Positions 1-13,332 of a DNA stretch of 64,000 nt are shown here, piece after piece (positions within the stretch are counted from its first letter, which is position 1; the number at the start of each line of letters is the position of its first letter). Source of the DNA: Opisthocomus hoazin (lineage: Eukaryota; Chordata; Aves; Opisthocomiformes; Opisthocomidae); contig NC_134414.1 of assembly GCF_030867145.1 (NCBI RefSeq), positions 17,006,518-17,070,517 on the forward strand, written 5' to 3'. A program made the translations under genes and the position numbers. The notes under the pieces are model-generated. The model had not been told where the DNA came from. It saw only the letters and a list, made by a program, of their open reading frames with translations, and ran no database searches.

Positions 1-375
1 TCACTACAGCCGAATCTACCTCCGACCTTCACATCCTCAACCACTCCCTCCTTGTTTGTTAATACAGGGTCCAGCAGAGCCCCTTTCCTTGTTGGTTCCT
101 CTACCACTTGCATCAGAAAGTTATCATCGATGCTCTGTAGGAATCTCCTGGATTGCGCCTGCCTAGCTGTGTGGTCTTCCCAGCTGATGTCAGGGTGGTT
201 GAAGTCCCTCATGAGAACCAGGGCCTGTGACTGTGAGGCTGCTTGCAGCTGCTTGTAGAAGGCCTCATCAACTTCCTCTTCCTGGTCAGGTGGCCTGTAG
301 TACACACCCACAGTAATGCCACCCATATGAGCCTGTCCCTTAATTCTAACCCCAGCTAAAGTGATTCCATTTTTC
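1..375 (-). mobile_element. CR1 LINE fragment, ORF2 endonuclease domain
   Basis: Read on the minus strand this gives CR1 ORF2 endonuclease sequence, including YRPPDQEEEVDEAFYKQL, then a DFNHPDISW-type motif, then ALLDPVLTNKEGVVEDVKVG, ending at the window edge in the residues that lead into the expected S-D-H motif. This is the apurinic-type endonuclease that nicks the target DNA in LINE retrotransposition. The usual G of GDFN is R here. The frame stays open through most of the piece, but there is no RT part beside it, so it is a fragment. Similarity fades around 370-400. The element continues beyond the left edge of the window. Confidence 0.85.
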
Positions 376-3300
376 ATGGGATCGATGGACATTCATTTGG
401 CACAGAAGACAGAATGAGTGTGATTATAATGGTTGATGTATTCATCTGAGAGACAAAAATGACCTGGTGCTCTACTTTGTGAATACTTTAATATTCAGTA
501 TTGATTAGATTAATGAAGGTCCTCCAGGTCTCTCTTTTCCTTCCCAAAGGCTTTAACTACTAGGCTTTAGAGTGAGGTTCAAGTTTCCAGTTTATAGGCC
601 GAAACAAGAAAACTTTTTAGCCACATGGAATGAGATGATTTCTGCTTCATCCCTCAGAACTGAAAAGAGGCTCATGAGTGACAGATGCTGGGCTTCCATT
701 TCTTTTCAACTAATTAATCATAAACTGAATAATATGACCAATCTTTATTTTTTTAGTCTCTTTTTCAGGAAAAACAAGAGAGAGTCCAGAAGTAAGTGTG
801 AATCCCACTGAAGACAAAATGCTGCTTCCAGCTGAAGATGTAGCACTTGCACTTGCAGGTGGGATTAAGGACATACTGCTGTTTTCAGTGCTAGCGGTGA
901 TCTAGGTGATGAACCTGTTGGCTTCCCCAGCATTCAGATGACTAACTCCCAGTATGAGATACCTGTGAGCTACATAGGGAGCAAAAACACCTAAATCTGT
1001 GCTGTCACTAGGCACTTAGCTTTAAAATTAAGCGCACAAATCATCAGAACTGGCCTTCTGCTGATCTACTCCAATTTAAACTTTGGAAAAAGGGGAGAGG
1101 GAATAGTCTTTTGGACTTCACTGCAGAATCCGATTTTTCCCCCTCTTTTAAAATATTAAACAATTTAATTTACAGAAAATCCACTGAAGGCTGCTTTCTA
1201 ATCATCAATCACGTTTTTAAGGTGCTATTAGCTGAGGTCTCAAGACAAAGCATCACAAGGAAAGTGTATCTGACATGATATAGAAAGCTCAGAAAATGTC
1301 ATGATCAAAGGCTTCTTTTTTCCTGAACAAGACAGAAAAAGTCATTCCATTAAAAGTAATTTGTCAGATATAAATTTCAGCTATATCAGCTAGCAGATAG
1401 ATAATTGAATGGAAAAAGATAACATTCTTAAACATTTGATTTATGCACAGGAAAATAATGTTCAGCTGGAGCCCTGAAATAATTGCTTGTAATGCTACAG
1501 AACGACCACAAGGTGGAGAGAAACAGAGCAGTATTACATACTTGAGTTCTGATATAAAAGTAAATGTAAAACCATACAGTATTCCCACTGGATTTTTGTT
1601 CTGAAGGAGAAGACATTGGCTTATTCAACAATTGTTGCATGATGGTTATTGATGTGAATGGATGATTTTGTCTTAAGGCCAACCTCTGTCAAAAACAAAT
1701 GCATGGACTGCTTAAAGAAACTGCTAGGAGCATGCAATGGCAGCTAGAAACATGCTAACAGGCAGATTTAACTAAATAAATGATTAATGGAGACTTCAAA
1801 GACCTTGTAAGAAAATGCTTTTATAACTTTTTTATGAATACAATGGTTCTGCAAAGAACAAAACAGGTGCCTGTCCTTTATTCTTCACTGTATTTATTTT
1901 CTCTTTCTTACATTCTTCAGCACAGAAAATATGCCAGAGGCCTTTTTTTTAATAGAGGAAGGCCAAAAGGCACAAGTTATTTTGCTGACTTGGGACAATC
2001 TAGATCTTCCTTCATACTGGGGGATTTCAAATTCTGTGCAAAAAACAATCATCATTCAAGTGCAAAGACGTTTTAATGCAACTACACCACGGGATTTTCT
2101 GTATTCAGCCCTAATGAAGAAATAAAAATGCCTAGGGGAGTGTTGCAAATCCACAAAAGAATATGTTTACTTGTCATATATCTTTATATCATTTCCAGAC
2201 TTCTGTTATGACAATTAATTTGAGATGGTGGATATGTAAGCTTAAGTACATATATTGCTTTGCAACATACTCTGTATTAGGGTGGTTGCCAAAATACATG
2301 TATTAATTAGTCCTTGAATAGCATGAATTGCCCAAGTAAAAGCAGAATCATATGATCTCTATTTTAACAAAACTGGTTAATAGTTACTTCCATAATCTAC
2401 GTGTGTATTGGTTCCTAACACACATAAACCTGTACTTTCCATATATAATTGTTATTTAATTTACAAACACAACTATTTTGTAATTTTGATTGCCGTGGGA
2501 ACAAGGATTATACAATCATGCTATTTCTGTACGTATACGTATATGTCTGTAAGTTCTTAGCAATACTTGAACCCACTGTCAGTTTCAGCTAAGTCAATGT
2601 TCAAATGTGTGGCATGCCTACACAGATCACAAAAATGGTACTGAAATAAGAATGCCTCCGTAGAAAGAAAGGATCTGGCACAAGCACAACATATAAGACA
2701 TCGGAGAATCAATACAGGAAAGCTGTATTGTGAATGACCTAGCTTTGGAGAAAGATTCAGGTAAACCTCACACCTTATTAGAAATGAGAGAATCTATTCC
2801 TCAGTCCAAAGTCTTCTGTCATGTGTAATTTCTACTGTCAAAAAAGATACAAACTTCTTCCCGTTAATGCTGTTGACATTTACAAAGCCATTGCCTCCCC
2901 CACGGCATCACCATTACCTGCTGCCTAAGAACACGTGGATTCCAGTGGCAGCTTTTATTTCATTTATTTATAAAGGCAGTCAGCCATGAGATACAAATCC
3001 ATAGGATGCAAGGCTTCAGTAGTTGATAACAGAATATTTTGTGAAGTACATGAGTCTGCTTTTCATTGTATATCACTTTGTCATGCTACTTAAGTAGCAG
3101 CTACCACCTAAGAAGAGAGTTTCGAAACTATGGGAAAATCATCACAGATTTTTCTAAAGGCAGAAAAAGCATGTAGAATCGTCATATCACAACAAGCAGC
3201 TCACAGACCAACTAAGAAGGGAAGGTATTGGAAATATTATTTTAATTTTGAAAAAAACCTTCACACGTCATACAAAGGAACATACAGAACGTACTAAACA

Positions 3301-6300
3301 TCACCAATGCTAGCTCGATGCAGTCTGTAGAACAGCCACATCTGTCTCCTGCATTGACTTTGTTATCCTTTCCACTAGGAAGTTCTTTATCAGTCAGCCT
3401 TTGTTGCAATAATAGGTCTTTCCAATGTTTTCACTTACCTAAGACTCAGATGAATGGTCTTTAAACTAGATCCTTGGAAGGATCTAGAACTTAGATTTCT
3501 TTCTTGCTAATCAGGAGCCACTTTCATTACTTGCCTTCTTAAAAAATAAGATCTTAGATGTTATTTATATCTTGTAGTAATCATCAAGAAGTTAAACAAA
3601 TATTCATCAAATCAGTTATAATGAGTTTAGGATATTTTTGTATTTTTCTTGATAACATTTGATTTTAGTGTGGAGTGCTTTCTATGTATCTGTGAATTAT
3701 ATCTGTCAGAAATACAAAAAGGTCCTATCACCATTTCAACTGTCTCAAAGTCAAGTGAATTGTCAAGTGAACTACAAGAAAAACAAAAACAAAGAGGATT
3801 TCATTTTATTATTACAACTTTTGTGGTTCAAGAATGCCAAAACCACGGGGACTGTGTGCTTGCTTCTCTTTTTACCCTCATGAAAAGGTGAAATTGCAAC
3901 AGGAAGAAATTAGGACTACTGGAGATTCTAGGTTGTTTTAATTGTTCATAGACATAAACATAAACAGCAATTTAATTGACCTTTCAAACAAGTTGTTTAG
4001 GTATGAGTGAAATTGAATAACTTTTCTTCTTTTTTTTTGGTATTGGTATTTATTAACCCAGATGGCAGGAAAATTCATTTTTCAAAGGCCTTTCTCATGT
4101 GTAGCCTTTAGAGACACTGAAGTCCATAAAGAAGAAATTATAGAGCAATTTGGAAGTTCAGCTGTAATAAACCAACAGAACTGGATTATACTTTCCAGAC
4201 AGTCTAGAAGAAATAAAGTGTGAAGTATCAGTGAAAATGGCATTTACACAATATAGACTTAAAAATAAGGCATAGTCCTAGAGGTGGAAAGCTTTTTCTA
4301 AGCTATCTGTTTCCTAAGAAAGACAGTCAGGTGAGAATGTAGGATCAGAGCATGTATATTTTTGTGTTGTGTTATCTGGTTTTCTTGTTTCTGTAAACAC
4401 TATGGGTTGAGTGGTAGCCTGTATTTGTGAAACCTGGATTCCATCTCCTGTTTCAATCCATGTTCCCTTATGTGTCCTCTAAACGTGGAGCAACATCCAA
4501 AACAGACAGTCACACAAAACTAGACACAGAAGCAAAAAAAGGCAAAGCAAAAGTTCACTGCCTAGCTCATGTATCTGTACCTCTGGAAAATCTGATGATG
4601 GGATATGGAAAAGGAAGTCAGTGAAGAGGAGGTATTTACTGCTTTTCTCTGCACAGAGCTGGTGAGTGGACATCTATGAACAATGGGTAACTGCGGTCCC
4701 ACCAGTATTTTGCAAAAGTTGGGAATGTTTTAGGGTAAGTACAAGACCACAATAGCACAAACACACGGAACGGTCATTCCACACTCATCCTTCATGGCTC
4801 ATGGAGGTTGACCAGAAGTATGTTTCTGGAGGTGCCCCTGGAAATGCTGGAGTATCCCAGAGTGGAGCAGACTTGTCTGCTGTATGCACGATTTATATGG
4901 CCCATTAAAAATGCAGGATATTCAGTATCACAAGGGAAACGAATATATTTGGGACCTGCACTTTTATTCACCTTTTTCCTTTTTAATACAATTTCACTGG
5001 CAAGTATTTGCTAATTTTGAGTGAATAAAGTTGTTCAAATTGTTGTATTAAATATTGAAAGTTTTCAATACACTCTCCTACCTCTTGTGAAGCAGCCATA
5101 GTCCCAAACAGCATCATTGTTGGCACAACTTATCAATGGAGATGCCAGAGACAGAGAACTTGTTATTACAGAGGGCTGGTGCAGCAAAGTGTTTATATAC
5201 ATGCTTAGCTTTAACAACTATAATTTCAACCCTAACTATGAGTGAAGAGCTGTATAAGGAGAAGCTTTGCTGGATCAGACAAAGATTACTAGGACCTGAA
5301 GAACATAGAAAGCTTAGAGATTTCAGAGATTTGTCTCCCAGAAAAGAATTACATCCACATCCTTCTGAGCCACAGACACCTGCAGGAAAACTTCAATAAT
5401 CAAATCCATGCGTGTGATTTTTTTTCTTTTAATTATTATTAGAAAGTAGCGTGGTTTCAGATCTTAAGATCTCTCCTTTCTTGAGTTTAATGATATTTAG
5501 TTTATTTCCTTAAAGTTGGTTATTCACTTTCCTAAAAGTGTCTGGTTAATACCAGCATAAGTTTGCAGGATTTGTGGAGTAAAGTGAATTCTTTCTTGCC
5601 TCCTTCCATTTACACCATATAGCCTGGCACTGGTTCATTACATTATATTGTTGACACTGAACTCCTCAGACGTCCCTGTGTCTGCCATTGCAGCATAAAT
5701 CAAGGCTAGAATCTTGGCTTCTGATGTTTTATTTATAATTTTGGTTGCCCTATCACAGGTAAGATTCTAAAATGCAAAATGTTCTTATTCTATGCAATGA
5801 GATCCTCTTATTGCTCAATCTGATAAGAGAGTGTGGACACAGGTATTTTCTGAATACTACTACACTGAAAACTTTCAAAAATAGTTTGTTATTGAGAAGT
5901 CTAATATTAAAGATAGTCTAAGACTTGTAAGTCCATCAAACCATAGGAAGCTCTATTTTTTTGGTAAAACATGGCTAAAATTACAGCCACAATTTAAACA
6001 CTATTAAATCTAAATTGCTAATATCATGCCAGGTATTTCTAATACTTAACCCTAAATTCTAGTTTAAATCTAATTCAGACTTCCCTGGTTCTTCCATTCT
6101 AACACAACCTCCAGAAAGGAAAGAAACAATAAGCACTAGAGGATTAATATTGAAAGCCTATTAAGATATCTATGTCCCACTTAAAAAACAATTTAGTGTT
6201 TCATAACTAGGATTAGAGTTCGCAATATTTGCCATTGGGAATGAGCTTATGCTTCCACAAATTAAATTTCAACATACAAAATATGCATCTCTTTTTTATC

Positions 6301-9300
6301 TCAAATGCAAATAAGTTACACAATTTAATCTCTGAATGTAATGAAAAAGATTTTTTGAAGTCTTAATTATAATTATATTCCAGAACTTCAAGTAAAGCTT
6401 TATGTGTGCAGCTTTGTGTAAAACTTTGCTCATAGACTGATTCAGATTTGTTTCTGGTCACCAACATTGCTGTTTTCCATGGAGGAGGGTGCTTTCTTTG
6501 TTGTTTTCTTTTGCTTCAGTACGAAACTCAACAAAGATGTAAATTTGGCATTTGGTGTGGAGTCAAAAGCCACTTGAAACTAAAACTTCTCCTGGTTTCG
6601 ATTCACATCAATCCTCAAGCTTATGAGCTTATTCTTCTTTCAGATGAGACAATCTGGAAACAGAAGTAGTTAGTAATAGAAATGTCTAGCTAGATACAGA
6701 GATTCGTAATAAAACCACCAGTCCACCATTTCTTTAAAGCATTTCTGATTTCTGTAACAACATGAACTTGCACATACTATTCATAACACATTAGGGCTTT
6801 TTAGTAGTCCATATCAATGAGGTTAAAGCTTTTTTTTCAGGCACTAAAGTAAGCCTTAGACATACGGTAGGAAAGCAAGCAGCTACTAACTTTTCCTGGT
6901 AATTCTATCCAAAGCATTGTCTACAAACAAATTACTGGAGATAAAACCTTGTTATCTGGTGGCGGTGTGTGCGTTATTGATTTTATTTTAAGGTTCTGTC
7001 TATTTTAACTCTTGTCTGTTTCTATTTAATTTGAACCTAATTCTGCAGAACCATGCATTGGGACTACTCATTTCTGTCTGCAAACATTGGCCATTAGGAT
7101 TTCAACGAGACTTTTGCCCATTCTTTATCATTGCTCCCCTATGTGCTACGTACTATACTGGGTTCAAGGCAATGGAAAATTAGTGTTTGTATGATTTATG
7201 CTTGTCCAGGGACAGATTGTCCTCTGGTGTAGCTGTATGGCTACCGACAGAAAGCTACCAATTTAGCCTGCTGAGGATGTGACTTTCTGCAGTCAGCAAG
7301 GAGGTAACTGTAAGCAGAATGACTTTCAGGAAGAATTGTAAGCATTCATCATGTAAGAATGTCTTTGTGAGATTAAAACAAGAATAATGTATCATTTTAA
7401 TCTTTCTGTTTTGTTCATTCTCTAATATATGTACTTCTCAAGATTGTCTGTCTGCATATAAATACATATTCATGCATACATACCCAAATATACTTACAAA
7501 CAAATATCATGTCTGAAATGATTTGAAAATACTGACATGAGTGACAACTCCAGAGGGAAAATAACATGGAGACTGAAGAAGTCTGTATGCTGAATCCCCA
7601 TATAATCTTATTATAGTAAAATAGAAAACAGTAAGGGAGAATTATCTCTGGAGAATAACAGCAGAGTATGGAATGGGCAGGTTGTACAATAAGTTTTTCA
7701 TTTCTTTAATGTGCTACATCCTCTCAGCATCTACATAATATTTTTCTTACTGTTTCCTCAAGTGACTGATTATTTAAAAAATTTAAAAATAACAGCAAAT
7801 GTTGCAGACTATTATGAAACACAAAGCAATTCAACATTTTATGTTACCTTTTACATACGTAAGAAAAAGAAGATAACCTGAGAGACCTGTTTTTTTCTTA
7901 ATTGTGATTTTAGCTTTTCTCTTTTTATGCAAATATTACACACAGCAGGAGGAGACAGGTCAAAGCAATTAATCAGAGGAGTGTCTGATGGCAAAAGAAA
8001 GATCAATCACTAGAAAAAGAAATGTACAAAGGAAAAAGAGCTTGATAAAGAGAGGCCAACTCTTCATCCTTCTCTTATTGGTCTCTATATGAAATGGAAA
8101 AAAGGAATAATTTCACTTAAAAATTTAAATTAATCATTAAGCAACCACAGGGTGAAATGACATACAGTTTCAAAGTAAATTATAGTAATTATAAAATGTT
8201 AAACAGATTCACTTTTTTCCCTGGTAAAAAAAGAAGAAAAAATAAAGTTCCAGCTCTTTGAGGTAGATATGCAAAGCCCCATGCTCATATTTAGTCACAA
8301 GAGCATGTGAAAAAGTGTTTAATAATTTTAAACAAGTTTGGTTTAATCCTCAGTAGGCATGTGTCCCTTTCACAAAAGGCAAAAAAATAGCCGGCATCCT
8401 GGTGACTCCTGCTCTGCTGAGAATGAGAGCAGATTGAATACAGATGAAGATCAAACCAGCTTCACATCTCTAGAAGTGGTGGGTGAAGGTTAGAAAATGT
8501 AGACAGAGCAGTGCAGGAGAGCAATAAAGCTGTTGTACGTGCTGCCAGGCAAAGGTTTTATACGCTCGGTGTGAGACTTATTGGTATTTACTTCACAAGC
8601 AGAGTTGTGAGTTGCAAAAGAAAGCATACCCCAGAGACCTTCGAGGTGGAGGAAAACCTTCAAAGTTGAATATGCCTGGAAAGGAAGAAGAAGACCGATT
8701 CAATGGGAAAAGCACTAAGCTTCATATACCTGATCCCAGTTCTGTGCTCAGCCCCAGACTTTCTGCTTCATCAGATCAGATGTAAGGGTTAGATTCTTAA
8801 GACAGGCATGTTTAGTTACCAAAAGATATGGAAAATGAACATGAAGCTTCCAGTATCCACATTTCCCTTATCAGATGTGCATATAGTTGCCTAAATCCTT
8901 AGAAAAACTTCTGCATGTCTTTGTCTCAGCAGATTTTCAAAACTGTTGCCCAGTTGGCCTTCACGTGTGTAAGTGCTAATAATAATCATGGCCACTCTGT
9001 GTAATTTTCCTCCTCTACCATCTCCCACTCCTAAACGACATCACAGGACATGCCACCTTCATTGTCTCCATGGAGGTCATAAGCCCAGTTTCATGCTCCT
9101 TCCCTTCCTGAAGGGATGTTCTTCCAACTCTGAGCTGAATGCCTTAGCTATCAGCCTTTTTGTTACACTAGTGAGAAACTAACATTTATTATGCAGGAGA
9201 TTCTAGGAGTTAAAATGCTTGTTTTAGGAAGGAGATGGAGGGAAGATATGAAAATCTGGATGTGAGACAGAGGTCTTGGGGTCAGTCCTCTGCTTTGCCT

Positions 9301-10286
9301 GCTGAATCTTTGGCACTTATCACACACTTCCCTAGAACCACATGAAAACTCACAATGAGCATTACATTCATTCATTGAACCTATCCAGCTCTAGAAGTAT
9401 CACATAGACCTCAGTATGCTTATAGTTCAGAGTCATCACATTTTCTCTCTCAGGGCCTTTGAGCCTTACATTTCCTATATATTTTTTCTTTGCCATACCC
9501 ACCAAAAAATGTTGGTTTACAATCAAAATGAAAAAATAGGGGTTTTTTTAACAAACTTTTTGTGGTCTTTTTTTTCTGTAGGTCTATTGCTGAGATCTAT
9601 GGGAAAAGACCTATTGCTATTTAATTTTACTATATGGATTACTCAATTAGCATCCTTTTCTTTCTCTCTCACTTCCTGAAATTGCTGTGTTTCCATCACC
9701 GTGAGAGTCTGTGATCTCTGTTGTTAATGATTACTTTGGTGAACTTATGGAATCTTCAAAGCAAGTTACAACTTGAAATGACTGTGATAAAGGAACTTCT
9801 TAAGCCAGTTTTTACACACACCTTTCCCGGTAATTGCTGAATGGCACTGGCAGTGACTTTCTGTAACAACAACTGGATATGCACTAAATTTCAAGTTTAG
9901 GGCTATCCAATTGTGGAAATATATTCCAGACTAATCTATGTGCTCACGCTCCCCTTCAACACTGTAAATCGTACATATTAAACTGATACACTGGCACACT
10001 GGAAATGTTTTCTTAAAGCAGATACCTGAACTCTGTGTACACACATAATATTTATAAATTTTTGTTTCAATATATGGCAGTATTATGCATTAAATCTACA
10101 CCTGCCTCTGCATGGCATTTGATTTTCCACAGTGTTAAGAAATTTTGATGTTCCATTGTTGCATTTCTGTTTAATTTTTGTACCTTTCTTTCAATCTCAG
10201 GATTTTGTTCACTGTGTCAATCTGTCAGTTCACACATAAAGCTGTATTTTGTCAACCTGTAAAATTGTGAACTAAGCCTCTGAATC
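376..10286. other. Unique AT-rich non-coding DNA
   Basis: About 10 kb with no recognisable gene, RNA or repeat family. Open frames are short (under about 100 codons), and none has family motifs with flanking splice signals that I trust. Simple A/T runs and short AT-rich tracts are scattered through it. It could be intergenic or intronic. Confidence 0.6.
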
Positions 10287-10788
10287 ACAGAATCACAGAA
10301 TCACAGAATCACAGAATCACAGAATCACAGAATGGTAGGGGTTGGAAGGGACCTCTGTGGGTCATCTAGTCCAACCCTCCTGCTGAAGCAAGGTCACCTA
10401 CAGCAGGCTGTAGAGGACCTTGTCCAGGCGGGTCTTGAAGATCTCCAGAGAAGGAGACTCCACAACCTCCCTGGGCAGCCTGTTCCAGTGCTCCGTCACC
10501 CTCAGAGGGAAGAAATTCTTCCTCATGTTCAGACAGAACTTCCTGTGTTTCAGTTTGCGCCCATTGCCCCTTGTCCTGTCGCTGGGCACCACTGAAAAGA
10601 GTCTGGACCCATCCTCCTGACACCCACCCTTCAGATATTTATAAGCATTTATAAGGTCCCCTCACAGCCTTCTCTTCTTCAGGCTGAACCAGCCCAGCTA
10701 CCTCTGCCTCTCCTCGTAGGACAGATGCTCCAGTCCCGTAATCATCTTTGTAGCCCTCTGCTGGACTCTGTCCAGTAGCTCCTCCTCC
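10287..10788 (-). mobile_element. CR1 LINE, 5'-truncated, 3' end to C-terminal ORF2
   Basis: On the plus strand this starts with about six copies of an ATCACAGA octamer, the antisense of the CR1 3' tail. It continues through the CR1 3' region (GGTTGGAAGGGACCTCTGTG, then a segment resembling CTGCTGAAGCAAGGTCACC) into C-terminal ORF2. Minus-strand translation gives [16 protein letters not shown] and [18 protein letters not shown], diagnostic of the CR1 ORF2 end. It is truncated near 10788, directly against a plus-strand CR1, so the two meet 5' end to 5' end. The long tail suggests a fairly young copy. Confidence 0.93.
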
Positions 10789-11594
10789 TCACACTGTGTG
10801 CCAGCAGTGTGCCCGGGTGGCCAAGAAGGCCAACAGCATCCTGGCTTGGATCAGGAATAGTGTGGACAGCAGGAGTAGGGAGGTGATCGTGCCCCTGTAC
10901 TCCGCACTGGTGAGGCCGCACCTCGAGTACTGTGTTCCGTTTTGGGCCCCTCACTACAAGAAAGACATTGAGTTGCTGGAGCGTGTCCAGAGAAGGGCAA
11001 CGAGGCTGGTGAAGGGTCTAGAGAACAAATCTTACTAGGAGTGGTTGAGGGAGCTGGGGCTGTTTGGTCTGGAAAAGAGGAGGCTGAGGGGGGAACCTAT
11101 TGCTCTCTACAACTACCTGAAAGGAAGCTCTAGTGAGGCAGGTGTTGGTCTCTTCACAGAATCACAGAATAGTAGGGGTTGGAAGGGACCTCTGTGAGTC
11201 ATCTAGTCCAACCCTCCTGCTGAAGCAGGGTCACCTACAGCAGGCTGCACAGGACCTTGTCAAGGTGGGTCTTGAATATCTCCAGAGAGATATCTCTTCT
11301 CCCAGGTAACTAGTGATAGGACAAGTGGCAATGGCCTCAAGTTACGTCAGGGGAGGCTTAGATTAGATAGTAGGAAAAAATTCTTTACTGGAGGAGTGAT
11401 CAGACATTGGAACAGGGTGCCCAGGGAGGTGGTTGAGTCACCAAGTCACCAGCCCTGGAGGTGTTTAAAAAGCGTGTAATGTGGCACTTCAGGATATGGT
11501 TTAGTAGGCATGGTGTTGTTGGGTGGATGGTTGGACTTGATGATCTTAGAGGTCTTTTCCAACCTATGATTCTATAATGCTGTGATTCTACGAT
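10789..11594 (+). mobile_element. CR1 LINE, 5'-truncated, interrupted by a nested CR1
   Basis: Plus-strand translation reads [19 protein letters not shown], then [20 protein letters not shown], then [17 protein letters not shown]: the C-terminal part of CR1 ORF2 after the RT domain. A stop follows LENKSY. The reading is broken at 11156-11292 by a minus CR1 and resumes with [21 protein letters not shown] short AGTCACCA duplication sits near 11440. It ends in the CR1 tail (CCTATGATTCTATAATGCTG, then GATTCTACGAT). Host of the nested insertion described separately. Confidence 0.92.
11156..11292 (-). mobile_element. Nested 137-bp CR1 3'-end insertion with target duplication
   Basis: A minus-orientation CR1 3' end (ACAGAATCACAGAATAGTAG then GGGTTGGAAGGGACCTCTGT) splits the plus-strand CR1 reading frame. 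It is flanked by an exact 7-bp direct repeat TCTCTTC at 11149-11155 and 11293-11299, as expected of target-primed insertion. Only about 137 bp were copied. It is very close in sequence to the minus copy at 10287-10788, so it is the same subfamily. Confidence 0.88.
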
Positions 11595-13332
11595 TTTTTG
11601 CCTCAGTCTTCACTGGCAACCTCTTTCCTTGTTCCCCCACTCATTGACGAACTGCAAGATGGAGTCCAGAGGGGCAAAGCCCTTCCCACTATAATGGAAG
11701 ACCACGTTCAGGACCACCTGAGGAACCTGAACATACAGAAGTCTATGGGACCTGACGAGATGCATCCCAGAGTCCTGAGGGAACTGGCTGATGTCATTGC
11801 CAAGACACTCTATCATATTTCAAAGGTTGTGGAAGTCCCTGCTGACTGGAGGAAGGGAAATATTGTGCCCATTTTTAAAAAGGGTAGGAAGGAGGACCCT
11901 GGAAACTACTGACCTCTCAGCCTCACCTCTGTGCCTGGGAAGATCATGGAACAGGGACTCCTAGAAGCTACGCTAAGGCACATGGAGGACAGGCAGGTGA
12001 TTTGAGACAGCCAGCATGGCTTCATCAGGGGCAAGTCCTGTCTGACCAACCTAGTGGCTTTCTGTGATGGCATGACTAGGTCAGTGGACAAGGGAAGAGC
12101 TATGAATGTGATCTATTTGGACTTCTGTAAAGCCTTTGACACAGTTCCTCGCAACATCCTTCTCTCTAAATTGGGGAAACATAGATTTGGTGGGTGGACT
12201 GTTCGGTGGCTAAGGAATTGGTTGGAAGATCGCAGCAGGAGGGTAGTGGTCAACGGCTCTATGTCCAAATGGACGCTGGTGAAAAGTGGTGCCCCTTAGG
12301 GGTCTGTACTGGGAACAGTGCTGCTTAATATTTTCATCAGTGGCGTAGACAGCGAGATCAAGCGCACCCTCAGAAAGTCTGCAGATGACATCAAGCTGAG
12401 TGGTGCAGCTGACACACCTGAAGGACAGGATGCCATCCAGAGGGACCTGGACAAGCTCGAGAACTGGGACTGTGTGAACCTCATGAGGTTCATAGAATCA
12501 TAGAATCATAGAAAGTTTTGGGTTGGAAGGGACCCCTAGAGGTCATCTAGTCAATGCCAAGTGCAAGGTCCTGCACCTAGGTCGGGGCAACCCCCACTAT
12601 CAATACAGGCTGGAGGATGAAGGGATGGAGAGCAGCCCTGCCAAGAAGAACTTGGGGGTACTAGTGGATGAAAAGCTGGACGTGAGCCACCAATGTGCTC
12701 TTGCAGCACAGAAAGTCAACCGTATACTTAGCTGCATCAACAGAAATGTGGCCAGCATGTCGAAGCAGATGATTCTGCCCCTCTACTCTGCTCTGGTGAG
12801 ACCCTGCCTGGAGTCTTGTGTCCAGCTCTGGAGCCCTTAGCACAGGAAAGACATGGATCTGTTGGCACGGGTCCAGAGGAGGATGACAAAGATGATCCCA
12901 GGGCTGGAACACCTCTCCTGTGAGGAAAGGCTGAATGAGTGGGGGCTGTTCAGCCTGGAGAAGAGAAGGTTGTGGGGAGACCTTCTAGCAGCCTTGCAGT
13001 ACGTGAAGCGGGCCTATAGGAAAGACGGGGAAAATATTGGGCTTGTTGCGATAGGACAAGGAGTTAAACTAAAGGAGGGTAGACTTAGACTAGATACAAG
13101 GAAGACATTTTTTACAATGAGGGCGGTGAAACACTGGAACAGGTTGCCCAGATAGGTAGTGGAGGCTGGCCCCATCCCTAGAAGTGTTCAAGGGCAGGTT
13201 GGACAGGTCTCTGTGCAGCCTGGTCTAGTTGAAGATACCCCAGCTCGGTGCAGGGTGGTTGGGCTAGATGAGCTCTAAAGGTGCCTTCCAACCCAAAGCA
13301 TTCTATGATTCTACGATTATATGATTCTATGA
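11594..13332 (+). mobile_element. CR1 LINE, RT domain to 3' tail, decayed
   Basis: Starts at FFASVFTG directly on the tail of the previous CR1 and runs to its own tail near 13332. The RT landmarks appear in order: [86 protein letters not shown]. The active-site block has become SADD (normally F/YADD), with both aspartates kept. It then has [20 protein letters not shown] and HWNRLPR. There is a frameshift near 11635, stops near 11911, 12003, 12298, 12838 and 13153, and a small internal deletion near 11800. A 61-bp CR1 is nested at 12491. Dead as a source element. Confidence 0.93.
12491..12551 (-). mobile_element. Minimal (about 61-bp) nested CR1 tail insertion
   Basis: CATAGAATCATAGAATCATA, then GTTTTGGGTTGGAAGGGACC, then a TCATCTAGT segment is the last about 60 bp of a CR1 in antisense. 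It interrupts the plus CR1 between NLMRF and [14 protein letters not shown], which are contiguous in the family. TCA on each side could be a short target duplication, but the edges are ambiguous by a few bases. Confidence 0.8.

Noticed and set aside
11598..13155. Several 60-105-codon frames on plus
   Set aside because: Pieces of one decayed CR1 ORF2 rather than host genes; annotated as the mobile element.
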